A stretch of 64,000 nucleotides of DNA from Astrothelium macrocarpum (Eukaryota > Ascomycota > Dothideomycetes > Trypetheliales > Trypetheliaceae). The position numbers and the translations under genes were made by a program. A model generated the notes under the pieces. It did no database searches. It saw only the letters and a program-made list of their open reading frames with translations, and was not told the origin of the DNA. Shown piece by piece: positions 46,632 to 58,330 of the stretch; position 1 is the first letter of the stretch, and each line of letters starts with the position of its first letter. The stretch spans positions 80,712 through 144,711 of the forward strand of contig JAGEMR010000079.1 in assembly GCA_021030915.1 (NCBI GenBank), written 5' to 3'.

Positions 46632-47575
46632 CTTCGGTGCACTAAAGGGTCCTGGCGTTTGACACTGGCTCAACCCTAGAGAAGTTCGGAATTCACTTCC
46701 AATTCAATTTGTAAGAAGGTAATTCTCCAGGCTGAACATCAACGAGAGTCAAGATTTACTCGGGATATCGCTAGCCATTGTGATGTTTGCGCCTGTGCTA
46801 TTCACCAACAGTATTGAACCATCTTTGTACGGGTCGCCAACACGCCCACAATCCAAGCCGCCTCTCTGCAGTCTTCCTACGAAGGGACTGAGCAAGCTAG
46901 GCAGCATAGCTAAATCCTGCCGATGCAGACAAGCTAAAGATGCAGATAAGCTTGAGACGGGCCGGATCGGCGGGCAACCCCGCTCATAGGCTCAATTCCT
47001 TTACTCCTAAGAGGTCAGTTCGCTCTTTGTTTGTGTGCAGTTGCTCTTGACCAGGAAGGCGGAAGCTGATCCGCTCCTCGCTCAATGAGCTTCCTCAAGC
47101 AGCTGCACGAGCGGCCACAGGGATTTCTCCACCCGTTCTCGAGCCCAGCGCACTGGATCGCCTTGCACCAATCCCGTTGGAGGAGTATGCTCCGATTAGA
47201 CCACAAGGGTGACTGATTTTGGCCCCCACACCTGATGCAGACAAGAAGCACATGGAACGATGTGAACGATGTGAAAGATTCGCAATTGAATTTCAGCTGC
47301 TTCCTGTGATCTGTTGCAGATGAAATGGACAAGGACCGGGAATGCTTTTGTTGGTGGCTTGAGCTTGCTTCTGAGCCTGCTCACCACCAGGGGCAACATG
47401 TCATGGGATGCGAAGGAGGCTTTGCGGCGCAGATCAGGAGCAAGACGAGAAAGAATTAGAAGATCTGCCTTCATGCTCGAAAGCTGTAAACAGACTCCAT
47501 GTAGTACTTTTTCGCCCTTATTCCTCCACGACATTACTGCACTCTCGCAGGACAGAAATCGAAAACACCAAAATC
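46632..47575. promoter_or_regulatory. Divergent upstream region (O-methyltransferase / PTH11-like)
   Basis: 944 bp between two divergent starts. No factor site was recognised and no gene was seen. Confidence 0.45.
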
Positions 47576-48874
47576 ATGGGGCTCAACGCAGGACAATCGC
47601 TTATGGGCATTACATGGTGGCTTGTGAGTATGGTTATTATAGCTCTCGTTCTGCGATTCTATGTGCGTATCACTTCTCGTCAAATCGGTCTTGACGACTA
47701 CATGATGCTTATTGCTGGCGTAAGTAAATTCTCAACTGGATGAAGTCCTGTTCTCTGACTCGTATGCCAGACACTCATTCTTGCTTCGCAAATTGTGATG
47801 ACACATGTTTTCGAAATTGGCCTGGGTCAGACCGACAACTTCACTTCAACTCAAGTCAGCAACATCTTCAAATACTCCTGGACATACGCAGCGCTTGTGT
47901 GTGCCTCTTCAGCCGTGTCGCGCATTTCGATGGCCATCTTGCTGGGTCGCATCTTCAGCGTGAAGACTTGGTTCCGCTGGTATCTCATAATCATCACATT
48001 TATCGTGAACCTCACGATTACAGTATTCCTCATCGAGTTATTCGCATCCTGCACCCCAGTTCAAGCCCTTTACAATCCTGCACTGGCATCAACTGCTCGT
48101 TGCTTGGATTCAAACATCTCGCACGCCCTCGCATGGGTCTCTCAAAGTAAAGGTGGCCCTGAATTTCCTCTTGCGTTGGATCTAATTGCTGAGTAGGCAT
48201 ACTTTGCCTTACCGATGTCACCTTTGTGCTCTTTCCAGTCATGTTCATCTGGAAGTTGAAATTAGATCTGAAGAGGAGGTTCGGCTTGATTTTTATCTTC
48301 AGTCTTGGCATGTTGTGCGTGATGCTGGTCACACCTTCGCGGCGAGTAAGCTAATATTAATCATAGCACTGCAGTAGCTTCGATTCTCAAAGGGACCAAG
48401 TCCCAGAATGTGAAAAAGCAGCATTCATCCGTTTGTATGAAGTCTGACCAATACAGACCGCTTAAATGCTAACCCTCTGTAGCTGGCACAATACCTAGCA
48501 TCATTTGGGGCACATGCGAACCTGCAATGGTCATTATACTGGGCTGCATTCCTACCTTAGGACCACTGACCCGGATTCGATTCGAAAAACTGCGTCATTA
48601 CTTCAGCGGCTCGTCAAGAACCAGTCACAAATCGACGCCAAATTTCTTGGAGCCTACCGGCAAAAACTTCTCGGCTCAGATTGCTGCCCGAAAGCATCCC
48701 CGCAACTACTATGAGCTTGATGCCAGTATCGCCTCTCTCAACAATGACAGGACGGCGGATACGGCGTCCGCAGAACACGGACTTTCGGTCCCCGCGAAAG
48801 CGATGGACATACGTCGTAAGGATAGCTTCAGCTTATCATACGAGCAGAAACAGAGCGCTCTTGGGCAAGTGTGA
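47576..48874 (+). CDS. PTH11-like integral membrane protein (fungal rhodopsin-fold domain)
   Basis: Seven-helix membrane protein of the large PTH11-related family, some of which act as surface sensors upstream of G proteins. Model: join(47576..47719, 47771..48146, 48197..48314, 48367..48434, 48483..48874), 365 residues, all phases consistent. Motifs: ITWWLVSMVIIALVLRFYVR with the RQIGLDDYMMLIAG signature, GLGQTDNF, SRISMAILLGRIFSVKTWFR, then TDVTFVLFPVMFIWKLKLDL and KRRFGLIFIFSLGM, then IIWGTCEPAMVIILGCIPTL, and a polar cytoplasmic tail. Members are common inside or near secondary-metabolite loci. Ligand and role unknown. Splice choice between 48,314 and 48,483 was guided by family pattern and is the weaker part. 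Confidence 0.82.
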
Positions 48875-49959
48875 AGAGTGGGACATACTGAAGCTAGAGG
48901 AAGAGCTGATGGTGTAGATAAATTAGCTCATCAGAATCGGTCTCTTCAGTGCACCTCTCTGGTTGTGAATAACTGTAGACTATTAGGTAGTCTTTGCTAT
49001 AAGCCACACGTTGTGATAGCAACTTTCATTGTCGCCCTCGTACATGAAAAACTCCTTGGTTCTGCGACCCTATTGACGACGAGTCTAAGACTCTAAAGGA
49101 ATGGTCAATCTGTCACTAGCGTGGTTCGATTTTTGCCTATCTTGATTTTACGGGAGACCAATAAGTGTCTTGCAATATGCGATGGATGGCTCGCGATCGT
49201 CCGTGACCATGGTGCATTGAAGGATCAAATTACGGACATAACCCCGTCACAGTGCATGAGTACCGGGCCGCAATCCTGCCGCTCGACTTGATCATCCCCT
49301 TGACTCTCATCCTACGAAGGACCTGCAAGGGTACTTAGAGGCTCGATATGGATAATGCAACCATGGTAGATGCAGGAAATGCCTTGACTGAAAGCAAACC
49401 ACCACCTTGCCACATGCATTTGAGCTGCATGCCAACAGCTCAGAGTATGCGCATGAATTTGCTTCTGCAACCTTTAGTGTTGTTGGTTCTATCTCTGCAT
49501 TCGAGCTTTCATTTGAGCGATGCCTCGTGATTACACTTGATCTCAGGTGTGTGTGCTCCGCCTCGACGCGGTGTTCTGGGCAGCCGCGATGGCCGAATCT
49601 AATGTCCCTCGCCAGGGACGGGATCAGAAACTGCTGGCTTGGGCAATGTTGCTCGAGCCCTGTGTGTCATCGATGATACGGTCTGATCTGTTGACTTCGA
49701 CGCTCCAGAAGGTAGCTATCGGATTCCCCAAATTGCTCTCAAGCCAGTAAGAGACCACGCTCCGTAGGTAGTGGGTAATAAACTATAAAAGAACCGGATT
49801 CAATCCTTTTACGAGTCATTTTCACTCTTGAAGCTCTCAATGTTCATGTGATATCGCGTATCTCATTAGCTCTTCTTCACTTCAATGATATAGCAACCTC
49901 AAGATTCTTAGCAAAGTATAAGCTTTACACACACCTGAAATCAATCCCCGCTTCTCAAA
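48875..49959. other. Intergenic; upstream region of the A-T-TE gene
   Basis: 1.1 kb. Overlapping frames at 49,407-49,750 are protein-like in places (AAAMAESNVPRQGRD) but broken between frames and not assignable. The proximal part holds a TATA box and a CT-rich leader. Confidence 0.45.
49784..49790 (+). promoter_or_regulatory. Putative TATA box of the A-T-TE synthetase gene
   Basis: TATAAAA 170 bp upstream of the ATG at 49,960, in a region without competing coding frames. Confidence 0.5.
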
Positions 49960-52746
49960 ATGGAGATCAAGAGTCTTGTTGACCTTTTGAAAGGTGCCGC
50001 TCGCATCAGAGACAAAGGCCTAATTATCTATCCCTCTGGCAATGTTGAAAAACAGACCTTCGTCTCCTATCAGCAACTTTACCGCAGAGCCTCGGAGAAT
50101 GCTAGAGCACTTCAGCAGATGAGCGGTTTCTCGACAGGTGCCCTTGTGTTCATTCATTTCGACAACCACTCTGACAATGTGGAATGGTTCTGGTCCGTGA
50201 TACTGGCGGGGGGCATTCCCACGATTTCTCCACCTTTTACCAACTCGGTCGAGCAGCGCAGGAAGCATCTCCTTCACCTTCATAGACTGCTAAAAGACCC
50301 CATCTGCTTGACTAGAGAGAACCTGATCTCAGAGTTTGCGTGCCAAGATTCACTCAGACTCAAGGCGATTGACAACATTTCCCCAGTCCCAGTGAGTGGC
50401 GTCGATCAGAGCGCAGAAGGCCCGCTCGAGTCCAACAGCTTTCTTGACTTGAATGATCCAGCGGTCCTCATGCTCACTTCAGGCAGCACTGGAAATGTCA
50501 AAGCGGTGTGCTTGACCAACGATCAGATTCTGAGTGCGCTTCGAGGCAAGGCCCGCTTCCATGGGACCCATGAAGGAGATGTATTTCTGAATTGGATCAA
50601 TCTCGATCACGTAGCAAATCTAACAGAAATCCATCTGCACGCAATGCATCTTGGCTGTGATCAGGTCCATGTCCCTGCGTCTGCGGTCACGCACAATCCC
50701 CTGATCTTCCTCGAGCTGCTTAGCAAGCACAAAGTCGCGTACACCTTCGCCCCGAACTTCCTTCTGTCTCTCTTGGACGATCGTCTTGCCAAGGCAGAAA
50801 TGCGGAAACTATCACTGGATCTCTCAAATCTCCGACGTCTGATTTCTGGAGGCGAAGCCACTGTAGTCGCAACATGCGAGTCTCTGCAGATCAAGTTGGA
50901 GCAGTTGGGAAGCAGGCGAAACGTGACAGTACCAGGCTTTGGTATGACCGAGACTTGCGCTGGATCGATCTACAATCACGAATTTCCTGAAATCGATGTT
51001 CTCCAACATCGCGAATTTGGATCGTTGGGCCGTTGCATTCCCGGGATGGAGCTCAGAATCACGGTACCCCATGACGGTGGAAGGCGTGCTCAAACAGGAG
51101 AGCACGGACAGCTGGAGCTCTCTGGACCCATTGTTTTCAAGAAATACTTCAATGACCTCGAAGCGATCAACGCTGCATTTACAGACGACGGATGGTTTCG
51201 CACAGGCGATCTTGCCTTTGTCGACGAAAGAGGGGACCTGAACCTCTGCGGTAGAATGAAAGAGGTCTTGAACATCAATGGCGTTAAGTATTCTCCGCAG
51301 GAACTAGAAAACACTATCTCAGAGGCTTCCATTCCAGGAGTGGTTCCATCCTTTACGGTCGTCTTTGCTTATAGACCTAAGAACTCGCCGACAGAGCGTG
51401 TATGCGTTGTGTACCTTCCCTCATATGGCGAAGACGACTGGGCAGCCCGAGCTGGTACGAACGACGCAGTTTGCAGGGCCGTAATGTTATCTATGGGAGC
51501 AAGGCCCTATGTCCTTCCACTGAACGAGAAATGTCTCCAGAAGTCAACGCTCGGCAAGCTATCCCGTACCAAGATCCACGCCGATTTCGTGGCAGGAATA
51601 TACCAACAAGAGCAGCAGAAGAACGAACAAGAACTGCAGCTCTATCATCTGATGACGATGAAAGCGCCGATAAACGAGTTCGAAGAGATGCTCATGAGTG
51701 AATGTATGGATCATTTTGGTTTCTCGAATAAAGACTTGGGTGTTGAAACCAACATGCTTGATCTGGGACTTGATTCCATCGAACTTTTTAGATGGAAGAA
51801 GAGACTGCAAGACAAATTGGACATACCAGACATCCCAATAGTCACCATCATTACTCACCCGACGATCCGTCAACTCGCGGTCGCCTTGAAAGAGCTCCAA
51901 AAACCCCACGTCTACGATCCACTCATCGTCTTGCAATCGCAAGGTTCGAAGACACCCTTGTGGCTCGTCCATCCCGGTATCGGGGAAGTGCTCATCTTCA
52001 TTAACCTCGCTAAATACCTAACCGACCGACCTGTCTACGCCCTTCGCGCCCGTGGTTTTGATCGCGAAGAGCACTTCAAGAGCATTCCAGAAGTCCTGGA
52101 GATATACCACGACACGATCAAGCGGAAGCAGCCGGAGGGTCCGTATGCCATTGCAGGCTATTCGTACGGGACGCTCCTCGCTTTTGAGCTGACTAAACGC
52201 TTAACCCTTTCGGGCGACACTGTCAAGTTCACCGGCGCGTTCAACCTGGCGCCGCACGTCAAATGGCGAATGCGACAGCTTGACTGGGTCGAAGCTTTGG
52301 TCAACTTGTCCCATTTTCTCCAACTGCTATATCCAGACTTCGCAATGGCTCTGGCGCCCGAGCTGCGAAAAATGAAGTCTCAAGAAGAGATCATCTCTAA
52401 AGTCGTCTCGATATCCGCTCCAGGCCGTCTTCAGGAGCTGGGCCTCAATGAAGCGAAATTTCACGAGTGGGTTGATGTAGCGATGATGCTTCATCATATT
52501 GCTAGAGACTACGATCCGTCTGGCTCGATTGAGGGGATTGATGTGTTTGTCGCCCATCCGCTAGTGGCTGTGTGTAAGACCCGAGAGGAATGGATGGACA
52601 AGCATCTGAGGTTCTGGGCGGATTTTTCGAAAACACCGCCAAGATTCCATCATGTGAAAGGAGAACATTATACTATGTTGGGTCCAGACCATATCCACAC
52701 TTTCCACGAAACACTCAAAGCGGCTATGGCTAGCCGTGGAGTATAG
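49960..52746 (+). CDS. NRPS-like synthetase, A-T-TE architecture
   Basis: Single-exon, 928-residue adenylation-thiolation-thioesterase enzyme without condensation domain. A domain about 1-540: LTSGSTGNVKAV (A3, near residue 172), LNWINLDHVANLTEIHLHAM (A4 region), GFGMTET (A5), TGDLAF with GRMKEVLNINGVKYSPQELE (A7-A8), STLGKLSR (A10). T domain: LGLDSIELF, phosphopantetheine Ser606. TE domain: GYSYG with Ser735 and a C-terminal His903 in GEHYTML. This layout is that of TdiA, AtrA and MicA, which activate two arylpyruvates and dimerise them to quinones or furanones. The same layout occurs in other fungal aryl-acid or acyl-activating enzymes, so substrate is not assigned. Neighbours: SDR and NmrA-like genes downstream in the same direction; O-methyltransferase upstream. 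All visible catalytic residues are present. Confidence 0.92.
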   Translation: MEIKSLVDLLKGAARIRDKGLIIYPSGNVEKQTFVSYQQLYRRASENARALQQMSGFSTGALVFIHFDNHSDNVEWFWSVILAGGIPTISPPFTNSVEQRRKHLLHLHRLLKDPICLTRENLISEFACQDSLRLKAIDNISPVPVSGVDQSAEGPLESNSFLDLNDPAVLMLTSGSTGNVKAVCLTNDQILSALRGKARFHGTHEGDVFLNWINLDHVANLTEIHLHAMHLGCDQVHVPASAVTHNPLIFLELLSKHKVAYTFAPNFLLSLLDDRLAKAEMRKLSLDLSNLRRLISGGEATVVATCESLQIKLEQLGSRRNVTVPGFGMTETCAGSIYNHEFPEIDVLQHREFGSLGRCIPGMELRITVPHDGGRRAQTGEHGQLELSGPIVFKKYFNDLEAINAAFTDDGWFRTGDLAFVDERGDLNLCGRMKEVLNINGVKYSPQELENTISEASIPGVVPSFTVVFAYRPKNSPTERVCVVYLPSYGEDDWAARAGTNDAVCRAVMLSMGARPYVLPLNEKCLQKSTLGKLSRTKIHADFVAGIYQQEQQKNEQELQLYHLMTMKAPINEFEEMLMSECMDHFGFSNKDLGVETNMLDLGLDSIELFRWKKRLQDKLDIPDIPIVTIITHPTIRQLAVALKELQKPHVYDPLIVLQSQGSKTPLWLVHPGIGEVLIFINLAKYLTDRPVYALRARGFDREEHFKSIPEVLEIYHDTIKRKQPEGPYAIAGYSYGTLLAFELTKRLTLSGDTVKFTGAFNLAPHVKWRMRQLDWVEALVNLSHFLQLLYPDFAMALAPELRKMKSQEEIISKVVSISAPGRLQELGLNEAKFHEWVDVAMMLHHIARDYDPSGSIEGIDVFVAHPLVAVCKTREEWMDKHLRFWADFSKTPPRFHHVKGEHYTMLGPDHIHTFHETLKAAMASRGV

Positions 52747-53354
52747 GATAATCAACCGACCTCGATATACCAGAGTAGATGATTTCGATTCGGATGTGGG
52801 GTTGTTGCGTTGTTCTTTGTTAGGCGTTTGATTCGTACAGTTGCTTTGGAGGCGATGTCTGGTGGTGTCGCGCCTGTCGAGTCGATACTCGCAGAAGAGC
52901 GCAAGAGTATCCACTGGCCTCTTTGGTGAGGCTCTAGTAAATTCAAACAAGGGAACGGTCGGCAGGGGTCATGAATTTCTATAGCACATCAGCAACCAAT
53001 TATACGGTCTCGTGCAATATGTCCACACTAGTACGATTGTTGGTACGCGCTTTGCGCCTGCGGAAACGCTTCTGGGAGCGAGACGTTGAGTTGACAAGAA
53101 ATATCTACCGCCTTTTCGTGATTGGTCTCTTGCGCACAGACAAATGCATGCATCAATTCCGTAGCCAACATGCAGCTAATGCACAGCACTGAAGACAAAT
53201 GCAACCGGACTACTCTGCATATGCAGAAACATAACGCCAGTTCATGCTGCTGCCATGGTATTTCTTGTTGCCAAACCATCCTCCTTCCAGCCGATGTGCC
53301 AGTCGTCCTACGGGGAACTGCTGGATCAAAAAGCGAAGAGAGCATTCTATCCTA
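52747..53354. other. Intergenic, no gene recognised
   Basis: 608 bp between two co-oriented cluster genes. Only short motif-free frames. Confidence 0.55.
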
Positions 53355-54591
53355 ATGAGCTACTCGCTATTTAGCAGTGTGTGGAACCAGGCTTTCAGTA
53401 TTCCAAAACCTGGGTTCACGGAAAATGACCTGGAGGATCAAACTGGTAGAGTACGACGTATCTTTCGAAATAAAATTGCATGGCGCTGCGCTGACTGATG
53501 TCCAGGTTTCAATAGTAACGGGTTATGTCGGTTGTGGATATGAGCTCGCCAAGATCCTCTATCAACGCAATGGGACGGTATTCCTCGCTGGTCGCAATGC
53601 CGAGAAGGGACTCAACTCTGTAAAGTCTATAGAAGAACAGTATCCGGACTCCAAAGGGCACATCGAGTTCCTAAAAGTTGATCTTGCGGATTTGAGTACA
53701 GTCAAGCCTGCCGTCGAGGCTTTCCTGTCAGTGTCAAAGAGCCTGCATTGTCTGACTAACAACGCCGGGATAATGATGCCGCCGAACGGTAGCAAGACAA
53801 CTCAAGTGAGCACTGCATTCTCCAACTAAACAATACCGATGATCCGAACTAGCTAATTCTCTTCCAGGGGTACGAGCTGCAAATGGGCACAAACTGTCTC
53901 GGCCCGTATCTCTTCACAAAGTTACTCTTACCAACCTTGCAAAGCACAGCGGCATCTTCGCCTCCAGGAACAGTCCGGATAACATGGTCATCATCTCTTG
54001 CAGCAGAGATGCTATCGCCGAAATGCGGGATTGCATTTGATGGTAATGGTTCCCCTAAAGTCCTTGGTAAGAACGGCGACTATGCTCAATCCAAGGTCGG
54101 GAATATTTTTCTCGCACATGAGATCGCGGAAAGGTACGGCGGAGAAGGTATTATCAGCGTGGTAAATACAATGCTGGAAAATTGAAAGATTGTCTTACTC
54201 ATTCTATCAGGTATGGAACCCTGGCAACCTGAATACTGATCTGGGTCGACATTTGTATCGTCTGCAGACCTACATTCTTGTGAGTTATTCTCGGTCTCTA
54301 CTCGTCAAGCAGACCTCCTCTCCGTCTGAAGGGAAGGTATAGACGCTCAAATCACTGACAGTCTTCTTTCTGAAGAGTAAATTATGGTTGTACCCACCTA
54401 AGCTCGGCGCATACACTGAGCTCTACGCGGGATACTCGCCTGAAATAACATCAGCCCAGAACGGTGCTTATATCATTCCTTGGGGTCGTGTTGGCATATT
54501 AAGCCCCGAGATTCATCAAGCGATGACGGAGAACGAAGGCTCCAACAAGTTCTGGGCTTGGTGTGAGAGGGAGACAAGCAAGTGGATCTAG
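53355..54591 (+). CDS. Short-chain dehydrogenase/reductase
   Basis: NAD(P)-dependent oxidoreductase of the classical SDR fold (retinol-dehydrogenase/WWOX-like branch). Model: join(53355..53450, 53506..53805, 53868..54161, 54211..54279, 54376..54591), 324 residues, all phases 0. Motifs: Rossmann turn VSIVTGYVGCGYELAKILY, LAGRN, LKVDLADLSTV, NNAGIM, active-site Ser (ITWSSSLAAE) and Tyr-x3-Lys (DYAQSKVGN), then VWNPGNLNTDL. The glycine-rich turn TGYVGCG is one residue shorter than the canonical TGxxxGxG. It lies 608 bp after the A-T-TE gene in the same direction, so it is a plausible tailoring reductase. Exon 5 start (54,376) was chosen by phase and by the conserved LYPPKLGAYTELYAG. Confidence 0.88.
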
Positions 54592-55325
54592 TTAATTCGG
54601 ATACTGGTAGGCACACTGCAGCATAGCAGAACGCTCTGACTGATTAGCTGTCGTATCGCCTGAGGACCGCAGAAGCAACAAAGCTGGCGAGACTCGGTAC
54701 CCGATTTAGGTTAGTGCAAGCTTCCGGAGAATTAGCTAGGATTTTCCTTTTCCTTTTGAGATATTTACCTTATGTGGAATTCGTCCGCTCGAAGCGGGGT
54801 TTTCCTTTTCAATTCGAATGCATTGGGCTTGACACTAGCACCTGCAGGTGCAGCCAACTTTGAAAATTGGTCCAGCTACAAGGCATTCACGCGCACTGTG
54901 TCACTCAGCCACTTCATAACGGGGGGATCAAATGACACATTGCGTGAATCTGCATTACCCCACGTCTTGTCACTCAACATGGGAGAGCCGCTGCAGCTCT
55001 CATTCCCCTGTTCTCTGCTTGTTGATGAGCGGCAAACACATTAAAGCATTAGCGTTTGAACTATGCCGCTGATCGACGCAAATTATGATTGTGATGAAGG
55101 CGGCACGGAAAAGAATACGTGCATCTTCAGCAATGCTAGAATGCTTTTTTGGACCATCTTGGTTTGGCCTGCTTCATGTCTCGGCAAGCATTGAACATCT
55201 TCCAAACAGGTGCTCAATTAAATCTGTGCGCGGCTTGAGCACGTCTTGATCTTCAAGCTTTCGGCAGGGGTAAAATTGATTTAACGCCATTGCAAAGCAT
55301 GCAAAAGAATGGACAGCTGTACAAG
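54592..55325. other. Intergenic, no gene recognised
   Basis: 734 bp between the SDR and NmrA-like genes. A 90-codon plus-strand frame at 54,772-55,044 has no recognisable motif. Confidence 0.5.
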
Positions 55326-56501
55326 ATGTCGACAAAGCAGGCTGTCCTTCTGATTGGTGCGACTGGCGAGACTGGTAGCTCAGTTCTGAACGGATTGCTT
55401 GAAGATGGAAGCTTTGTGCGCTCGCTACCATTTGCTTCCCGCATGTCGTTCCTAATCCCTCTTAGATTGTCAAGCTCCTAGTACGAAAGTCTTCACTTGA
55501 TAAGCCTGCTGTACATGGCTTTCACTCCAATGGTCTCGAAGTTGTTGTCGGTGATCCAACCGACGGCGCCGAGGCGTTGATCCCGCTCATGAGAGGGATC
55601 GACATTGTGATCAGTGCTATTGATGCTGGGTCACAAGCCGCTGAACTACCTGTGGTGGAAGCATCTAAGAAAGCAGGTATTAAACGCTTCGTGCCATGCG
55701 CATGGATTGCAGTTTGTCCGCCTGGAGGGATCATAACAGTCAGAGATGAAGTAAGTAGTCCCGCGAATGGATGGAACGAGTAGGCGACTAACAAAGAATG
55801 AAGAAAGAAAAGGTCTATCAAGAGATATGGAAGGCTCATCTTCCGTATACCATCATTGACATTGGTTTCTGGCATCAGCTTTCTTTTCCGTTGGTAACAT
55901 CCGGGCGTCTCGACTATGCTGTTATTACCCCGTACGCCAACACCATAGTCGGTGATGGTAACACACCAACTCTCTTAACGGACAGACGTGATATTGGCCG
56001 TTTCGTGGCGAAAATTATCAAGGACGAAAGGACCTTGAACAAGTTTGTGTATACGTGGAGCGACGTCTTGAGTGAAAATGAGATCTTTGAGCTGGTGGAG
56101 AAAGTGACAGAAGAGCGGGTTCAGCGAAAATACGTGAGCTCACCGCCCACCAGGCATGGTCAAGGCCACGAAGGTGTCTTTAAATCATTGATGTATTCCA
56201 TGTCTAACTCTTTTAGGTGACCGGAGAGGAACTCCTCTCAAGCTCTGCCGCTGGCCTTGAGAGGCTGCAAAAAGATCCGGCCGACTTCTCCGCACGAATC
56301 ATGGCCGTTATGGGTCAGTATAGCTACAGCAGGTCTATCCGCGGAGACAATACGCCGGAAAACGCTAAGTATCTTGGGTATCTTGATGCAAGAGAGCTGT
56401 ATCCCGACTTTAAGCCTGTCAGCTTCCGCAAGTTTCTGGACGAGCTGCTTGAAGGTAAAGCTGTAAAGCCGTATCCACATGTCAAGTCTTGGGACGTCTA
56501 G
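55326..56501 (+). CDS. NmrA-like / isoflavone-reductase-like NAD(P)-binding protein
   Basis: Atypical SDR of the NmrA/PCBER group. Model: join(55326..55415, 55466..55750, 55804..56133, 56217..56501), 329 residues, all phases 0. Signature: N-terminal LLIGATGETGSSVLNGLL (GxTGxxG), LLVRKSSLDKP, VVGDPTD, GIDIVISAID, GIKRFVPCAW, and the C-terminal YTIIDIGFWHQL and TDRRDIGRFVAKIIKDE. Such proteins are either reductases of aromatic or quinone compounds, or redox sensors lacking catalysis. At the usual Lys site this protein has GIKRF followed by FVPCAW, so activity is uncertain. The third exon acceptor was picked at 55,803 because nearer AGs break the frame. Last gene before the mutated repeat block; likely part of the same locus as the A-T-TE gene. 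Confidence 0.87.
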
Positions 56502-57964
56502 ATCAACATCGTCAATAGAGAAGTCCAAGTTCCCATATAGCTGAATGACGTCTTATTGATTCGCAAAATGCTTACTTATGACGGCGCAAATCCCATGTTA
56601 CGCAAAGCATTGCCTGAACGATCAACTCTTTCCACTTCCAATTTTTGCTCGTTGCATGAACCAGAATTGTTCCTTCAGTCTGTTTCCCCACCTTTTGAGC
56701 ACTGATATCGCAATGTCTCTAACAACGCGAAACCCATATCTCTTATGCACCTCGAGCCTCGCCGCCGAGCTTTGAACACTCATCTACCCATCCCTGATAT
56801 CAGCACGCATTCTCTATAACCAAATATAACTCCGACTCACCTCAGCATCCATACTATCGACCTTTTAACATCCCCACTTCATCTGTATCGATCCTACGCC
56901 CTTGGATTGAAAGTCTTGGTGCACGGTAAGCATATCGAGACCTATTTCCATCAGTCCCTCATCCTTCTCTTCATCACATATTCCATTTCCGATTACAACT
57001 CACAAACAAACTGTGTGGAAAGCTCCTCCACTGTCTCCCTCTTCGTCCGCGAATATTCCCTAAACAGGTATCTTGGATACTCCCTCTCTTCTTCATTGTC
57101 CCAGTAGTCTCCGTCTATCCTCCCCTCATCAAGTGTATCTCTTTCCTTCGGTACATAATATCTTGATACACCCCCCATCATGCATGAGTCCTGCTCCTCG
57201 GCTTTCAGGAAGCGCAGATTTGGCTCCGTATTCCTACTCTTGACAAATCTTTCCGTTCCAATTTCTCGACTAGCTGCGGTCCAATGCCTTGGTTACAATG
57301 CTTCGTGATAGGGTTGGCCGTGCTCAAAGATCTCAGGGACGAGGACAAAAGTGGGATGTATGTCGTCGTCGGTGCAAGGGAGGATGCCGAAGGCCATGCT
57401 GCCGATTAGAGGGTTGGAGGCAGGTGAGGTGATGTAGGTCGAGGGTCCGGTAGTTCATAGAAGAGGAGGCCCTTCTCATGGCTATTAAGCTGAGATGTGC
57501 CGCATTGTGCATGCCAGTGACTTGCGGCACACATGAGTTAGTTGCTCGAGGCTTATTTCACGTTCCATTTACCTCAATAGGGTGGGTGGCTAGAGGGTGC
57601 CTATGCGAAAAACGCCCGTGCGCACTGCGTCTCGGACTCGGAGCAGGGTCGACGGAGCGCCATAGCGCATAGTGGGCCAAAACGGTTCATAATTTCGCCG
57701 AAGATGTTCCGTACATACAAATCCTCACCAAATTGATATAGTAATGAGAAATTAATAAAATAAATTTATGTTTCTAGCTTTTATTGTTTAATTTGAAAAA
57801 AATGAAATTGAAATTATTCAAATTTGACTTTTAATAAAATATTTGATTATCTTATTTATTCAAATTAAATTATTTCAAAAATTGACTATTTTATATTATT
57901 TTTATTGAATCTTCTGAATCTTCTAAATTTTTTTATTGAATTTTTTGAGGCTATTGAATGATCT
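56502..57964. other. Intergenic transition into AT-rich block
   Basis: No gene recognised. Base composition is ordinary to about 57,715, then drops abruptly to very AT-rich over a few tens of bases. The 57,715-57,964 part lies outside the inferred LTR end and may be a further decayed repeat. Confidence 0.5.
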
Positions 57965-58330
57965 TGTTATGATCCTAGGTATCCTTGGGACAAGTCTACT
58001 TTGGATCAAGGTGGCTTCTGAAGTGAGTCGGTAAAGGACTGAACTAGCAAGGAATGATGTGGTTTGGTAATTCAAAATTCTACTGAAAACGTTATCAAAG
58101 ACTAATTTAGAGAATGGTTTTGAATATAACGAAATTATAATGATCGTATTGTGTTTTTATATATTTGAAATGTTCCGTATATTCTGTTTATTCAACGGAA
58201 TTAAACGTTTTAATCATTTCAAATATTTATTCAATGAATAAATCATAATGAATAATATTGAATATTTATATGATTTGTGTCCCGGGTTCTGCCTATTCCG
58301 CAAATATCCATGATTCATATCTATTTTTAA
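57965..58330 (-). repeat. Putative 3' LTR of the Gypsy element
   Basis: Less mutated island beginning TGTTATGATCC, with a GC-richer patch to about 58,080 and another at 58,275-58,320. It sits where the 3' LTR of the minus-strand element must be. A pyrimidine tract at about 58,337-58,353 (cttcttcc) could be the complement of the polypurine tract. The inner boundary is a guess. Confidence 0.4.

Noticed and set aside
49407..49750. Fragmented frames upstream of the A-T-TE gene as an extra cluster gene
   Set aside because: Partly protein-like but no family signature, and no consistent splice model could be built.
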